Shown here piece after piece: positions 27,141 through 39,633 of a stretch of DNA of 64,000 nt. The translations under genes were made by a program, and so were the position numbers. The stretch's first letter is position 1. Each line of letters opens with the position of its first letter. The DNA is from Eopsaltria australis (Eukaryota > Chordata > Aves > Passeriformes > Petroicidae), in the NCBI GenBank assembly GCA_034509425.1, contig JAVTVJ010000143.1, forward strand, positions 434,001-498,000, written 5' to 3'. The notes under the pieces are model-generated. The model worked only from the letters and a program-made list of their open reading frames with translations, made no database searches and was not told where the DNA came from.

Positions 27141-27512
27141 TGATGCTTTAGGTGATAGTTGAGCCTGGTTTCACGGTGTTTAGGAGGCCGGTAGACTAAA
27201 CACCCCTGAAACCACGTAGAGTTAGAAGATCAAACACCCTGTTTTCGTGAGCCCTCAAGGTCTCCTAGTAGGACAGATTTTGTAAACTAGAAGTTAGCCC
27301 ACCCAGGCCCCTTATTGGGCCCTCCTGGTAGATATGCTAATGTGTAGAGTCTTTAATTGTACACTCCACTGGGGGGACGGGGCTTTTGCGGCGTGTTCTA
27401 CCTGGACGGCAGAAGCCATTGAATGGGATCCTATTAAAATACCGAGGGAAACGACCCCCAACCCTCTAACTGTGTCTGAGCCTTTATTTCCTAAGACCAG
27501 AAAAAGGCATCA
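27141..27512 (+). mobile_element. candidate solo LTR of an endogenous retrovirus
   Basis: A 372-base block differs in texture from its surroundings (more CpG and GC) and is bounded by the inverted ends TGATGC and GCATCA, giving the TG...CA form of an LTR. Inside are AATGGGATCCTATTAAAATA and a T-rich segment near the right end (GAGCCTTTATTTCC), as in avian LTRs. No gag, pol or env sequence adjoins it, so it would be a solo LTR. No clean target-site duplication is visible (CTTG against GTTG), so the borders and the call are tentative. Confidence 0.5.
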
Positions 27513-30500
27513 GTTGCTTTTATTCACAGCAATCAACTGAGCTGCAATAATTTATACCAAATGTGGTCTGTTACACATCAAGAAAGGCCCACAGGCAAGT
27601 TACCTAAGCAAGCATTCAGATTTTGTACACTAAATACAGACCAAATCCTTAAACAAATTCACTTTTAAGGCTGAGATGCTGTGCACCAAAATTTGAAGTT
27701 ATCAGTGAGGATAAGTGGACAGCTGCTTTGAAAACCTAAATCATTAAGAGAGCACCTTGACCACAAACCTGTGCTTTGGGACATCTGTTAAAGATTTCTG
27801 TAGCTTGGGAAAGCACATGACTCTTCTCAAAGGGAATGCAGGATTAATTACTGATGCAGTTACTCAACATCCAAGTTGCTGCAAAAATTTTAAAACTTAA
27901 TTTAGAAAAGACATCCACAGTTAAGTCCACTCCTGCTTGTTTGTTTCTGATAACTCCATGCTCCACTACTACTGGAGAGAAGTGCTAATTATTTGCATCT
28001 CCATCCATTTCACAGAGCTTATTTCCATCCCAGAGAAGAGCTGTTGATACCATTCTACACCAGCAACGTTTACTTTTATTGTCATAGGGACCAGTGTGAC
28101 AAGTAAACTGGCAGCATCTTCATCTTCCCAAACAGGAAAAGAGAACAGCAGCAAACAAAAGCCACCTCAGTGCATCTCCAGCCCTGCAGGTGGATGGCCA
28201 CGCCCGTGGCAGAGGACAGCCAGCAGGTAGGATCACAAAATATTCTGTGTATGTTAAGAGATGCTTGTGATTCATCCAAGAAGAGATCATTGCTTAGCCC
28301 ACATTTTCTTTCCTCTTAATCATTTTTCAGTAATCATCAGCGATATAAACAAATCACTGCCACTCTCTCTTTGCCCTGAATAATGAAGTATATGTAAAAC
28401 TTTAAGAATGGCTGTATCAGGAATTTCACAAGTTACATGTTGCTGTCCTTTGTGATGTCTTTCAGCAGTAGTTTTTTCTGTTATTTGGTTTCCTTAGAGA
28501 AATGGTAGCTGACTTACTGTATTTGCCTTGCTCTTCAATTAGACATCAGCAGCATTCCACTATTGCACTCTCCACGGTTTAGACAACTTTTTAGCTTCCA
28601 CTAGGACTAACCTTCATAGACTCATGTATTTAGCTGATCTTTTCACGCTATTTTGGCCTGGTATTAGCAGACTGCAGAACTATTACAGTCAGGTCATCCA
28701 CCTTACAGCTCTTTCTGGGGCAACAAAGTATAGAGGTGGACCCAGTTTGACCTCTGCACTGTGGTTTCCTACTCTGTTGGATTCTCCCAACAGCCCCACG
28801 ATTTTAGGTTGTGAATATGCACTAACAACTTCCCTTTGTGCTACCCTGCCTCCTTCTTTCATGTATTTGCTGTTCTCATCCTTGAAGACAATTCCCAACA
28901 GTATCTTGAGGCACAGATGATGTCTTCAGCTCTGTTTTAATATTTGCTTTTCTAAACTCTTAATGTAATTTTTATTTTACAAGATTGCATTCAGAACAGC
29001 AATTTATCTAAATGCTGGATGGGAGAATTAAGGTAGAAAAAGTCCTCTCTATTCCATGATTTCTGATAAAAGGGAGTCAACTGTCTGTAAATATTCTATA
29101 TTCAGACAGGATCATAGGGAACACAGCCAGAAATGCTGACAAACCAGAGTTTGGATAAATTTATTCTTTATTAACTCTTAATCTTCATCTGGGAATGCTT
29201 CTTCTCCCAGTGAATTCTGAAAAATAAAGTCAATAAATTATAAAGATGAAAATAATCATGGTCTTTGGTAAATTATTTCAACTTTGCTTTTTTTTTGGTT
29301 CTAAGGGGCAGCTCAAGGGAACTGCTCATGTCAATAAAGTTAGGTACATGCATTTTCAGAGTTCTAAATCTATCATATTCAAAATAGGTTTTTTAAGATC
29401 TTCATAAAAGTAAACAATGTCTGGCAATTAGTGCCACCTCAGATGAGTATGTAACCTACTTTGGTTTTATATTTAGTATTATGCAGCTACATATGTTTTA
29501 GTTTCATCAATATTAGAATCACAGTGTGGAATAGGAAGCAGGATATTGATAGCAATAGTAAAAATTATACATTTCTATAGCTACTTCTTAACCTTGTATT
29601 AATTTTCATTAATTTTGCATAATTCCATACAGTTCTAATTTTAGTTGTTTTATGACAGGTGTGGCAAGTGGCAAAATTACTTTTAAATCTTTTCTAAGCT
29701 TGCATTCTGTGATTAGCTAGAAGTTACATGTTCATCTTTGTGGATTTTGCTCTTTTTTTTTAACACATGTAAAGAGCAGTGTTATATTCTCAATATATTG
29801 CTCCACAGTCTTGCAATTGTAAAAGCTTTGCCACAACTATGTTGTGATTCAAATTTATAGAAGAAATATTCATAGTAATTCTATGAAATTTCACACATGA
29901 ACATCTCTGACGCTGCAGTAACTACAGAAGTGCTGTTCTCAGCTCTTGACTCCTGTATAGCTCCATATTGCGACATAACCCACAAGGTGGCTCATGGATT
30001 TGTCATCAAGTGTGAAATCTTTTCATTTCCAGGAATAAAAAGTTTATGTGTCAGGGTGACCCATTTAAGCTTCTCTCTGCTTGCCTGAGGAAACCTGTGA
30101 CAGTACCAGAAAGAACCTGTGTAAGTACATTTCTGCTTTTATATAATTATTAAATGTGTTTTACTCTGTCTTGGTCATAAGGGTTTCTTGGAGCAACTGG
30201 GACTTATTAAAATCTCTTTTTGTGACAGCTAAAAATTCATCACCCCTTTTAACTATAACATACAAACTATTCCATTGCCTGGAGAAGAGCCCTGCCTGTG
30301 TGACAAGTGTAAGAGTAAGGCAGCCCATTAAAACTTGTTCCTGCTCTTCCAGAAGCAATGACATCTCTCTATCCACCTCTCTGCAGAGTTCCAGCTATAG
30401 AAACTGGATTGATACTGTATTTTTTTGGTTTGTGTTTCTTGGTTTGTATTTTTTCTCTCATCACAGCACCTTGGATGTACAGGTATTGGACACACACAGC

Positions 30501-32456
30501 CCCTGCCTCTCCAAACCCTCACCTTCCCCAACACTGTTATACACAGTAGAAATAGAGAGGAAAAAAAGCACAGTGAGTTTGACAGACTTCGAATCCCTGT
30601 GCCAGCCCAGGCCCCTTCTTCAGCTGTAGGAAGAGATGTTCTTGTGTTTCCCAAACATGTAGGAATAAGGAAGATCCCTCTTTCTCCTATACACTGGAGA
30701 AGTCTTCAAAAGCCTTAGGTCAACCATTTTTGTCTCTATGCCAAATTTAGACACTTTTTTGTGCCTTGAAGTTGTATAAACTCCTGGTTCATTTGGATGA
30801 GATCTGAACCTATCTGATAAATAACCCAAGGAAGAGAGCCAAAGAGCAAATTGGCTGTGATTTGCTGCCCCTGTGGGTTGAACATTACTATCCAGAAGAA
30901 AAAAGAAAGAGCAGGCTTCCTTCTTGTGGGGGAACAGGCACATACTTAAAATCTAGCGTTGGCAGGCTTGTTATATAAAGGGACTCCAGATTTCTGGGGG
31001 AAAAAAAAGATTTTAAAAATACAGCATAGTGCCTTCAGTGGGTCTGATTTCTAAAGGTGCAACACAGCCCAGCGAACTCAGGAGCTTAAGTCCAAGGTTT
31101 CCTGCAAGTCACAGGCACATCCAAATGCAACTTCAGTTTTGCAGTTTATGGAAAAGACAGAGGGAGATTCGTGTCTAATTAAAGAAAAAACTTAGAACAG
31201 CTGATGAACCATTTTACCAATACAGTTTTAGCAGAGTGTACTAAGTTCAGAACTGTGTCTGCAGTTCTGTTGTATTTAAGAAAGAAAGCAAACTAAGTTA
31301 TTTTCCTAAGGTTTTGAATTCTCAGAGTATATTTTGTATACGGCTTATGCAAAAGAGCTTCTTGGTTTTAAATATACTTCCCCTTGGAGCTTACAAAATT
31401 TGCCTGAAGCACTGAGCAAGCTATGGTAAACAGGAGACCATGAAAGTAGCCACACAAGGAAACACGGCAAAGGGGTTTTTTCCACTGTAAAAACTGCTCT
31501 TTTCTATAAAAGAATGCATGTCTACAGGCATGAAATTGAAAAAGAAATGCACAGATGACAAACTGTAAAAAAGAAGTAAAGATTATTTTAGCATAGCTTG
31601 TTGGAGCAAAGATTGATATGAGCTTAATGTTAGGAGCTAATTTTGTGAAGTTGGCTGTTGGCGTGAAGAGAAACATTTGTGAACTTTTGCAGATTCTACA
31701 AGTATGATAACATTGAGATCCTAATAAGCTGATCTGGGGAAAACCACTCCAAGTTATTTCAAGTCTTTCCATTTCCCAAGTGGAAGTCCTTTTTATTTTC
31801 TAATATTTCGGCTTTCAGTTATATTTTTGTGTCCTTTGCTTTCAACAGTACTTATTTGCCCATGTCCGTGTTCTATCCACTTTCAACTAAGATTTTCACT
31901 TATGGTTTTGTCTGCCTTGTCTGTACATTGCCCCTCCTGAAGCACTTGTTTTGAATTGGAACTACCCCAAATTTCTTGTATTTTCTTTCACTGTGAACTA
32001 TGGCTGTGGTTTCTCAACACATTATTTCCAGAGAGCTGTGTAGCATGCTGCACACCACATCAGTGAGCTGATTTTGCTGAAAAATGACCTGGCAAAAACG
32101 AGTTCTTTTTATGTGAGCTCGGTCTGATTCACTGCGAGGCCACACAAGGAGCTGTGCTGGCACAGCTTCAAAGTGACTGTGCCATGCTGTGGGAACAGAG
32201 CAGGGAAGGTCCAGCAGCATTTGAAGCCGGTGTCAACCTCCCCCCACACCCCATACACAACGAGCTATGCAAGCACTGCCAATCCCTTTATTTCCATCCA
32301 ACAGCCTTGCTGTGTGTTGTCTCTCATCACATCCATCTGCTCCTTACATTGTTTACTTCCCTGATGTGTATGTTTCCCTTTTATCACCTCTCCACCCTCT
32401 CAGGTTTTCTCCCCAGAATAAATCCAGTTCTATCAAATTCACTGGCTGACATCCAT

Positions 32457-32570
32457 ATGCAAATTTCTGCAGATTCACTAAAAGTACATTATTCAAACAG
32501 CCTCTGGTCCTCTTTACTTTGTTAAGCAAATGAAGACAGAAACAAAAAGACCAAGTACCTATATTTGCAT
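32457..32570. promoter_or_regulatory. inverted pair of perfect POU octamers upstream of TRPM5
   Basis: ATGCAAAT at 32,457-32,464 and ATTTGCAT at 32,563-32,570 face each other about 100 bases apart, 7 kb upstream of the first TRPM5 coding exon. A POU-factor enhancer is a reasonable hypothesis given POU2F3 control of TRPM5-expressing cells. Only the motifs are seen. Confidence 0.3.
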
Positions 32571-34439
32571 TAGCATTTTGCACATTCATTTGTTAAAGAC
32601 TCGGTGCTAACCCTACTCAAACCAAAGCACTACCCACTCTCCTAGAAAATAATGGGAAGACTCTTTCGAACAGTTGGTTTGCTTCACATCCTTGTGTCCT
32701 GGAAATTAGAGGAAGAATCCGGCTCCAGAGCCATACCCTCGAAATGTTCAAACAAAGCCTACACTGCTTCAGTAACAAGGCTCTTTTCCCACACATCTAT
32801 TTACAACTTGCTTTTCTCGATGGGGATTTTTGAATAATTTTTTCCCTCTTCATTCTGTTGTTCTGATTTTTGACTGTGCACATATACAGTAAAGAGGAAT
32901 TACTTGATAGAACATTCTTTAGCAACTGCTGTTCTAGAAAGGAAACTGTCAAGCCTGATGCTTTTAAAAGCTTCTAGTTAGGCCAAGTCACATAAATATA
33001 CCTGGAAACTTAACCTCTTTCTATTTTACTAGGACACTTCTATGCTTCACTTCTCCCCATGATTTTACTTCAAGTTCCTGATTTCCTGTCTGGCTCTGTG
33101 TCTGCAAACTCATAAAACCTCTGCACACATTCCCAAGGCTGTCAACATGAACTAGCCTCTCTCTGTCTCTGTCCTAGTCCAAGTCTGGAGAAACCTTCCC
33201 ATAGGTAATTTTTGCACCCCTCCAGCTCTCATCTCTGGCAGTTAATGGCTTTTCTCAGCCCTCTGTCTGAACGTGAGATAAATGTAGCATACCATAGTTC
33301 AAGTTGCACTTATCTTGACAGTCATATTTCTTTTGTTCCCTTTTTTCTATTTATCTCAGAGATTTATTTGCTACAGGCATAACAAAGCCCTGTGCAGGAC
33401 AGCTGGCCATGATTTCTGCTGGTGTATTTCACCACCCCCAGGTCTTTATGCTTTATTTAGCAATTCCTTGGCAATCATGGCAGATGATTCCGCTTTGTCA
33501 TTAGGCTGTGATGCAGAAACGTTTCATGCATTCTTACCAGAATCTGAATGTGCTAATTCCTGACAAACATTTTCCAAAGCTGCAACATAAATATAAGTAA
33601 GATAATGTTTGTAATCACACACAGATATATGTACATCCGTTTCTCACACAGATCTATGTGTATTTATTTTCCATAGTAAATACTTTTTTTTGTTGTTTCA
33701 GATTTTACTTTTATATTCCCATAACCATTATAGGTATTTTTCCCTTCCTGGATTCTAGTTAATGCCTTCTTGTATCTCCCTTTCTCCACTGCATTTACTC
33801 CTGATTTAAGTACTGGTTTTGTTTCATCACACTTAAATTTACACACCAGTTGAAGTCCATCCAATGCACTTTTTAAGCATATTCTGAAATTGAGTATGAA
33901 ATTTGCAGTCTTTACTATGCCCTTCACTTCTCTGGTACTCCTATATTCTGATCCCCTGCATCTGCTTTTTCTTCATATTTAGTAAGTTTTAATTCAAAAC
34001 AGGAATAAGAATGTGGCTACTATTAGAAGCAAATAATTCCATTACATTGCTGCTGGCACTGGCCCAGTAAACTCACTGATGCCGTTTTCCTGGAGTGAGC
34101 ACTTGCACTGAAGTCAGCAGGAGCATTTCCACAGAAAAAGTTACACAAGTGTATGTGTATCTCAAGGATCAGAGCTGCAGATTCATACCCAGCTCTTAGG
34201 GTTTAAGGTCAGGTTCTTTGGGTCACAGCACAGAGATGCCATTGCAATCAGGAGCTGCTGTCTGGTTGCTTTCCTTGTTCCCTAAATCGGACAGTAAGGG
34301 TTTCATTCTTTACAAGGAAGTCTTTCTCAGAGCGTGGTCACTACTGTACCCCTGCACAGCCTTGACACCATTCTTCCCTTGGGCCTGTTCAGAAATATAA
34401 ACAACAAATCTTTCCTATCGTCCTTTTACTAGGCTATTG

Positions 34440-34760
34440 GTAGGCTTTGGCAAACTAATAAATTCTCTTTTCCCCTCCTTGCATTGTTTCCTGCTTTTGG
34501 TAACACAATTCTAACTTGTCCAGGCTTTCCTTCTCTTTTAGCACAAGGTCTCTGCTGTTGTTGTTGCTCTGGCTCAAACCTTCTCCAGCTGGTCCATAAT
34601 TCCCCTAAAGTCTGGCACCCAAATCCAAACATGATATTGCAGCTAAAGCTGTTCTGATGAGCAGCTGAGTGGCTTCACACAGGCTGTTTATGCTGTCCTA
34701 GGAGTTTCCCTCTTACAAGGACAGCACAGCGTTACTCACATCTGCTGTGCCTGTAACCCT
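34440..34760. mobile_element. possible ancient CR1/L3-like fragment
   Basis: The segment reading CTTCTCCAGCTGGTCC, then TCTGGCACCCAAATCCAAAC and GCTGTTCTGATGAGCAG, follows the word order of the reverse-complement CR1 3' half (the 'gtgcccaaaactgg...' region) but is heavily diverged. It may be an old LINE relic. The similarity is recalled and weak. Confidence 0.3.
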
Positions 34761-37298
34761 CAAGATACTTCCCATCAGGGCTGCAGTTTAGCAAAAGGGA
34801 TACCGTTATGTGTGTTGGAAGCTGACTGTTCCTGCCTAAGTGGAGTTCATTGTATTGGTCTCTCTCTTATAATTCACTTCAGTCAGTGTGAGCCCTCTCT
34901 TTTTCTGACCAATAGTTGAGGCTTCTTTTTTGTTAGGATTGCTAGCTCACCCTGCACCAGTAAGGACACAGGAACTGGTATAGTTCTCTTTTGCTCTACG
35001 TGAAAGCATCCTTGAAAGTTTATAAATCAATAGATTTGCCTCATCTGCCACTGAAACTAAGGGGAGGGGGACTTTGTGACTGGTTTAATATCACAAACTG
35101 TATTACTATATTTAATCATTTCACCTACATATTCAAATGTACACCTTGAGTGGGTGAAGGAATCTGATGTGATTAGGAGTCAGGGTGTATCCCAGCCTGC
35201 TGATCAGCACACAAGTATGAAGGACAATTCTTAGTACCTCTAAGTCATGAGAGCTAATGACAACCACACACCCACTCTCTTAATGGTACCATTGCCCTTA
35301 AAGACAACAACTGAGGTCAAACCATCCCTTGACTGGGCCTGCTTTCAAAAGACGTATTTGAAAGCCTCTAATCTGACCTCTCTTCCTTCCATGGACACAG
35401 CCTAATCCTGGTTAAAATCTAAAGGGAAGGGTGAAGCAGACCCACATTCTTCTCACTCCTCTGGAGGTGAGCAATCTGCCCTGTGTTAGCACATGAGGAA
35501 ATGGAGATGCACATTCACAGTGGACTAGGTGGCAGTGACAATAGGTGGAAAGAGACAGTGGAAAGCTGGGGGACACAGTGAGAGAAGCTGTAGGAGAAAA
35601 TGAGGCTGGGAAGAGAAGGCATGGCAGACTTGGGAAAGAGAAAGCAGAGACAGGAGGGAGAAAAGTCCAGACAGGAGGGAATATAATAGTCAAAATGTTC
35701 CCCCTGGGTTCTGATCTCAACACTTTTTCTGAATAAATCCTTTAGAAAGGAATCTCTGCAAGGATTGTCCTTGTGGAGCATCCCTAGAGCCATCACGGCT
35801 GCCCCCTGAAGTGATGCCTCCCTGATAATTTCCTACATCCCAGAAATCTCTAATGCTGAAATCAGAAGTTAGGACCATTCAAAAGGAAGAACTAAAGAGC
35901 ATTAGGACCTGCAAGCTCCAGCATCACTGGTTTGTACAATGGTACAACTCTTACAGCTCCCGTTTATGAGGTTAAAGAAATAATGATTCATGAGACTGGC
36001 TGACACCTGGAGTGATTTAACCAGGCCATCCCTGATGTAAATGACATTGACTCACATTTCCAGATGTAGGTGGAACTGGCAATTGTCTCTTCCTCATAAT
36101 TGTCTTAACTTGCTTTGCTAGTTAGAAGTAGTTTTCTAGGTTGTACTTCAAATCTGGTAATCATTAGAGGTACATTCTTTCCATAGACGTTTGTATTTGT
36201 AGTTGATGGAACATCTAGGACAGAATTTGACCTACAAACTTAGATATGTAGCAGTAGCCTAGATAGAAATATATGTATTTAAGTCTGAACTAGAACTAAA
36301 GTAATATTGCTTGATATATACACAGAATATGAATGCACATGTTGGGGCAGACAAGATTTTTGTGAGGGTTTTTTTTCTCCCTTACTCCTGAAGTTTTTCA
36401 GATTTCTTACGTATAAGTAATCTTCTAATTAAATTTAATACAATGACATTCTCTTAGATAATGCAGGGGATAATGCTCTGAATATCAGGATAAAAGAAAT
36501 GTTGGAAAGTTCTAAAAAGTTTAATCCAAAATTGTATATGTAAAGGGAGAAAATGATGAAATATCATCCCCCATTGGTTTTCATCCAAACAGTGCTTAGA
36601 CTCTCCTCCCCTTTCTGACTGTCTGACTGCTCTTTCCCAAGGCACAAGCTTATCCCAGACCTTGCAATTAAACCACACTCTGTGATGTTCCAGTGACGTA
36701 AGCTGGAGATGACTGCAGTGGTATGTCCTGACTTCCACCACAGAGATTCGACCCAATTACTGTGACCTGACACACTTGCAATCTAGTACAGCCTCAAGTC
36801 TCAAAGCAATAGCCCCTGAAACCACCAGAGACTCATGAGAAAGCTGAAACCAAGCCAAACAAAACTGAATTAAACCCAGGAGGAAGGCATTCTGAAAAAC
36901 CATAATCATATCACACAGTTTGTTGATGCATGCTTACTTTGCTTGTTAGAGGACTTTGGGTGAGATAGCCACATGCTTTTTAAGAACAGAAGTGTTGACA
37001 GTGCAGGAGGAAATGACAGAGCTGATTATATCCTGCTCTCAGCACACATCAGGGACATAACGCAATCTGTACTGACTGGTGAGGGTGTAGTGAAGCTGCA
37101 CTGCAGAGCAAGGTGGTGGCAAGGTGAGGTTTGGTGATTCTGCCCCTAACAGGGAGGGGTTACACTGCAGAAGCTGAGACAGCTTACAGAGGGAGGTAAG
37201 GAAACATCAAATGTAGTCAGGCTGTGCTTAAGAACCACGTCTACACATCCTGTGCACCGGGTTTCTTCCGGTGGTTTTGCAATGTTCATAATAAAACA

Positions 37299-37510
37299 GA
37301 ATCACAGAACAGTCAGGTTGGAAGGGACCACAGAGGGACATCTGGTCCAGCCTCCCTGCTCAAGCAGGGCCATCCCAGAGCACATGGCACAGGATTGTGT
37401 CCAGATAGTTCTTGAATGTCTACACTGAGGGAGACTCCACACCCTCTCTGGACAATCTGTTCCAGTGCTCCGTCACCTGCACAATAAAGAAGTTCTTCCT
37501 CATGTACCTG
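37299..37510 (-). mobile_element. CR1 LINE 3' fragment
   Basis: Starts GAATCACAGAACAGTCAGGTTGG and continues through GGAAGGGACC, CTCAAGCAGGGCCATCC, TTCCAGTGCTCCGTCACC and AAGAAGTTCTTCCTCATG. This is the reverse complement of an avian CR1 3' end, so the element points to the minus strand. It is 5'-truncated, as is usual for CR1, and non-coding. Confidence 0.88.
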
Positions 37511-38517
37511 CCAGTTAACACGTGTTTTCCTCCCTTTCCAGCTTTATAAAACCTTGTGAGCAAAACTTCTGTTTCTGCATCTTACCTATTTTTACCTCTT
37601 TCACTGTTTTTAACTACAATTGAGAACCAGAACTCCTAAACTGAGAATAAAATGTGCTATTTCTGGAAAAAAAAAATTAAATACCCATATACAAGAATGC
37701 TCCCTATAAATCTCAGCAGCCCAGTGTCTTTATTCCAAAAGAAAAGTCACGGATAATTGTAACTGGACTTAAAATTAATCACTTGAGGATAAATTAACCA
37801 TTGGATTATTTTGTAAATTGTTGTCCATTTCAAGTTCATTGCTTGTGTGCAGCTATAAATAAATGTGTACTATCTGAGACAATCATGAACAGTGACTACA
37901 GTACCCTGGAAATTCAGTCCTGAGCAGTTTTTTATCTAATCAAATCCTTTGGTCTGTCATCAAGTTCCAGAAAGTGATTTCTACACAAATAATAACAAGC
38001 AATAAATAATGTGTTGTTGTTATTATTACTCTGTATTAAGTAATTTTTCCCAGAATTATTCTTTTCAATGCTCTTAAGAGATAAAGCTGGCTCTCCTGTG
38101 GAAAAGTGGACTCAGACAGAAAGGCGGGCTTTGCTGTGGCTACCACTATTGATGATTCAAAAGAAGTTCTCTTAGGTAAGACTCTATACCAGTCTAGTCT
38201 GTTATCTTGGTGCTCACAATAATCTCTCTGTTCTCTCCAGAAGTGAGCAGCAGGCAGGCAGGGAGAATGAGAACAAGCATCTCTGACAGGATTTTGGGGG
38301 TGGATACAAAGGTGTGACATAGCTGTAGGGGAAGCAAATCATGAGAGGGCCCGTAGCCACTTTTCAGAGGCAGATGGTAGGAAAAAAGGGCAACTTGTAG
38401 GAAAAAAACAACGTTCTCACAGCAAACAGAAAAGAAGAGAAAAAATACGGAGACAGCAGCCGGGATGCAGGCTCCCGAGAGACTTCCCAGCCCAAGGGAA
38501 CAGCTGGAGGGCTTGCT

Positions 38518-38528
38518 CCCTCTACTGG
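38518..38528 (-). promoter_or_regulatory. CTCF-like core motif (reverse orientation, weaker)
   Basis: The + strand reads CCCTCTACTGG, about 1 kb upstream of the first TRPM5 coding exon. It has the same orientation as the two CTCF-like motifs further left. A weaker match than those. Confidence 0.28.
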
Positions 38529-39507
38529 ACCATCCTAATAGACCCACAGGAGACTTGCCAGTTTGACCCACTCTCAATCCCACAGCGAATCTCCTGGACT
38601 AGGAAATAAAAATTAATGCAGTGTTGATTACCATTGCTGGCTCAGTATCACAAGGATTTTTTTTAAAAGATTATGTAGTTCAATATGCAGCTGAAGGCAG
38701 AGGGGAGAGAGTTATTTCACTGCTTTTGTTTTGAAAATAATTAAAATAAGGTACGCAAGTTTAAATCTGATTTTTGAGATCATAATTCTGCCAGTTCTGC
38801 CAAACTGGAACAAAGGAAAAGCAGCCAGACCTTTCCAGCTTCTCATGTGATGCAGAAGAACAACTCTTGCCATATGACCTTTGCTCTAGGACAGCCTGGC
38901 CTTAAATACTTGGGCTTACAAACAAATAGCCTATTCCTGCAGGAAGCAGAGAGCAAACCCCTCCTAAAGCATCTCCAGACAAACACAATGTCATCACTTG
39001 GTTGTTTAGCATTCACGTCAGGTAAGATAAATCAGAGCAGCATGAGGCACGGTGACAGCAAGAAACTGTGACTCAGACACTCACTGACACTTTTCTTGCT
39101 TGAAAGAGTTTGTGGCTGAGACTCCTCTTTCTCTTTTGTAGGATCAGGGTGACCTTTGGCCTCTGAGGTTGCAGGATCTTGCATCTTGCAACTCAGCTTT
39201 CTGTCTGCTGAGTGAGAGTTCAGGAAGCCTTATTTCTTCATGCCTTTTATACCTGAAGTTACATTGTGTTGGTGTGGAATCTGCCTTCTTCTGTACACAG
39301 CATCTGACACTTGGTACAAAGACTTCCAGTTTTAGATTAACATAACAGGCATGATAGTAAAAAAGTAAAAAGTAAAAAAGGTTGACCAAAAGCTCATTTA
39401 GATATAGTTTCATGGATTTTGTGGCCTCTTCAGTTTAAATGGCTTCTCATTTGCCAATTTTCTGTCATCCCAGTGAACATCTTGGTCCACTGGTGCCCAA
39501 CCACCTC

Positions 39508-39633
39508 ATGAATTCAATGGAAGAAATGGAAACCAAGCTCTGCAGCAGTGACAAAGAGGAAGCTTTCAAAAAAGAACTACCATATTGCATAGGAGAAATA
39601 GACTTCACGGCTTCTGGGAAGAAACATGGAAAG
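39508..39633 (+). CDS. TRPM5: TRPM5 coding exon 1
   Basis: Ends in [14 protein letters not shown], matching human GEVNFGGSGKKRGK, followed by donor GTATTG at phase 0. Four in-frame ATGs compete. 39,439 directly follows an in-frame TAA. 39,508 and 39,517 give N-termini of 29 and 26 residues before EIDF (human 26). 39,526 has the best context (G at -3 and +4). A CCCAG acceptor at 39,471 would place a spliced 5' UTR just before 39,508. The start at 39,508 is a compromise. Confidence 0.75.

Larger units (their letters stand above)
16961..39438. other. intergenic interval between divergent KCNQ1 and TRPM5
   Basis: About 22 kb with no convincing coding exon. In human 11p15.5 the same two genes are also adjacent and divergent with a gap of similar size and no gene between them (recalled). 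Contents that can be named: CR1 fragments (21,725-22,320; 37,299-37,510; perhaps 34,440-34,760), a candidate solo LTR (27,141-27,512), octamers (26,139; 26,858; 27,991; 32,457; 32,563), CTCF-like motifs (24,788; 38,518) and AT-rich CNE-like blocks near 21,240-21,480, 24,005-24,400 and 25,840-25,990. Unlisted TRPM5 5' UTR exons may lie at the right end: a strong donor CAG/GTAAGA sits at 39,021. Confidence 0.75.

Noticed and set aside
30156..30629. 157-codon plus-strand frame in the intergenic gap
   Set aside because: Overlapping frames on both strands, no domain and serine/leucine-rich chance composition. A TATATAAAG at about 30,972 is too isolated to support a gene.
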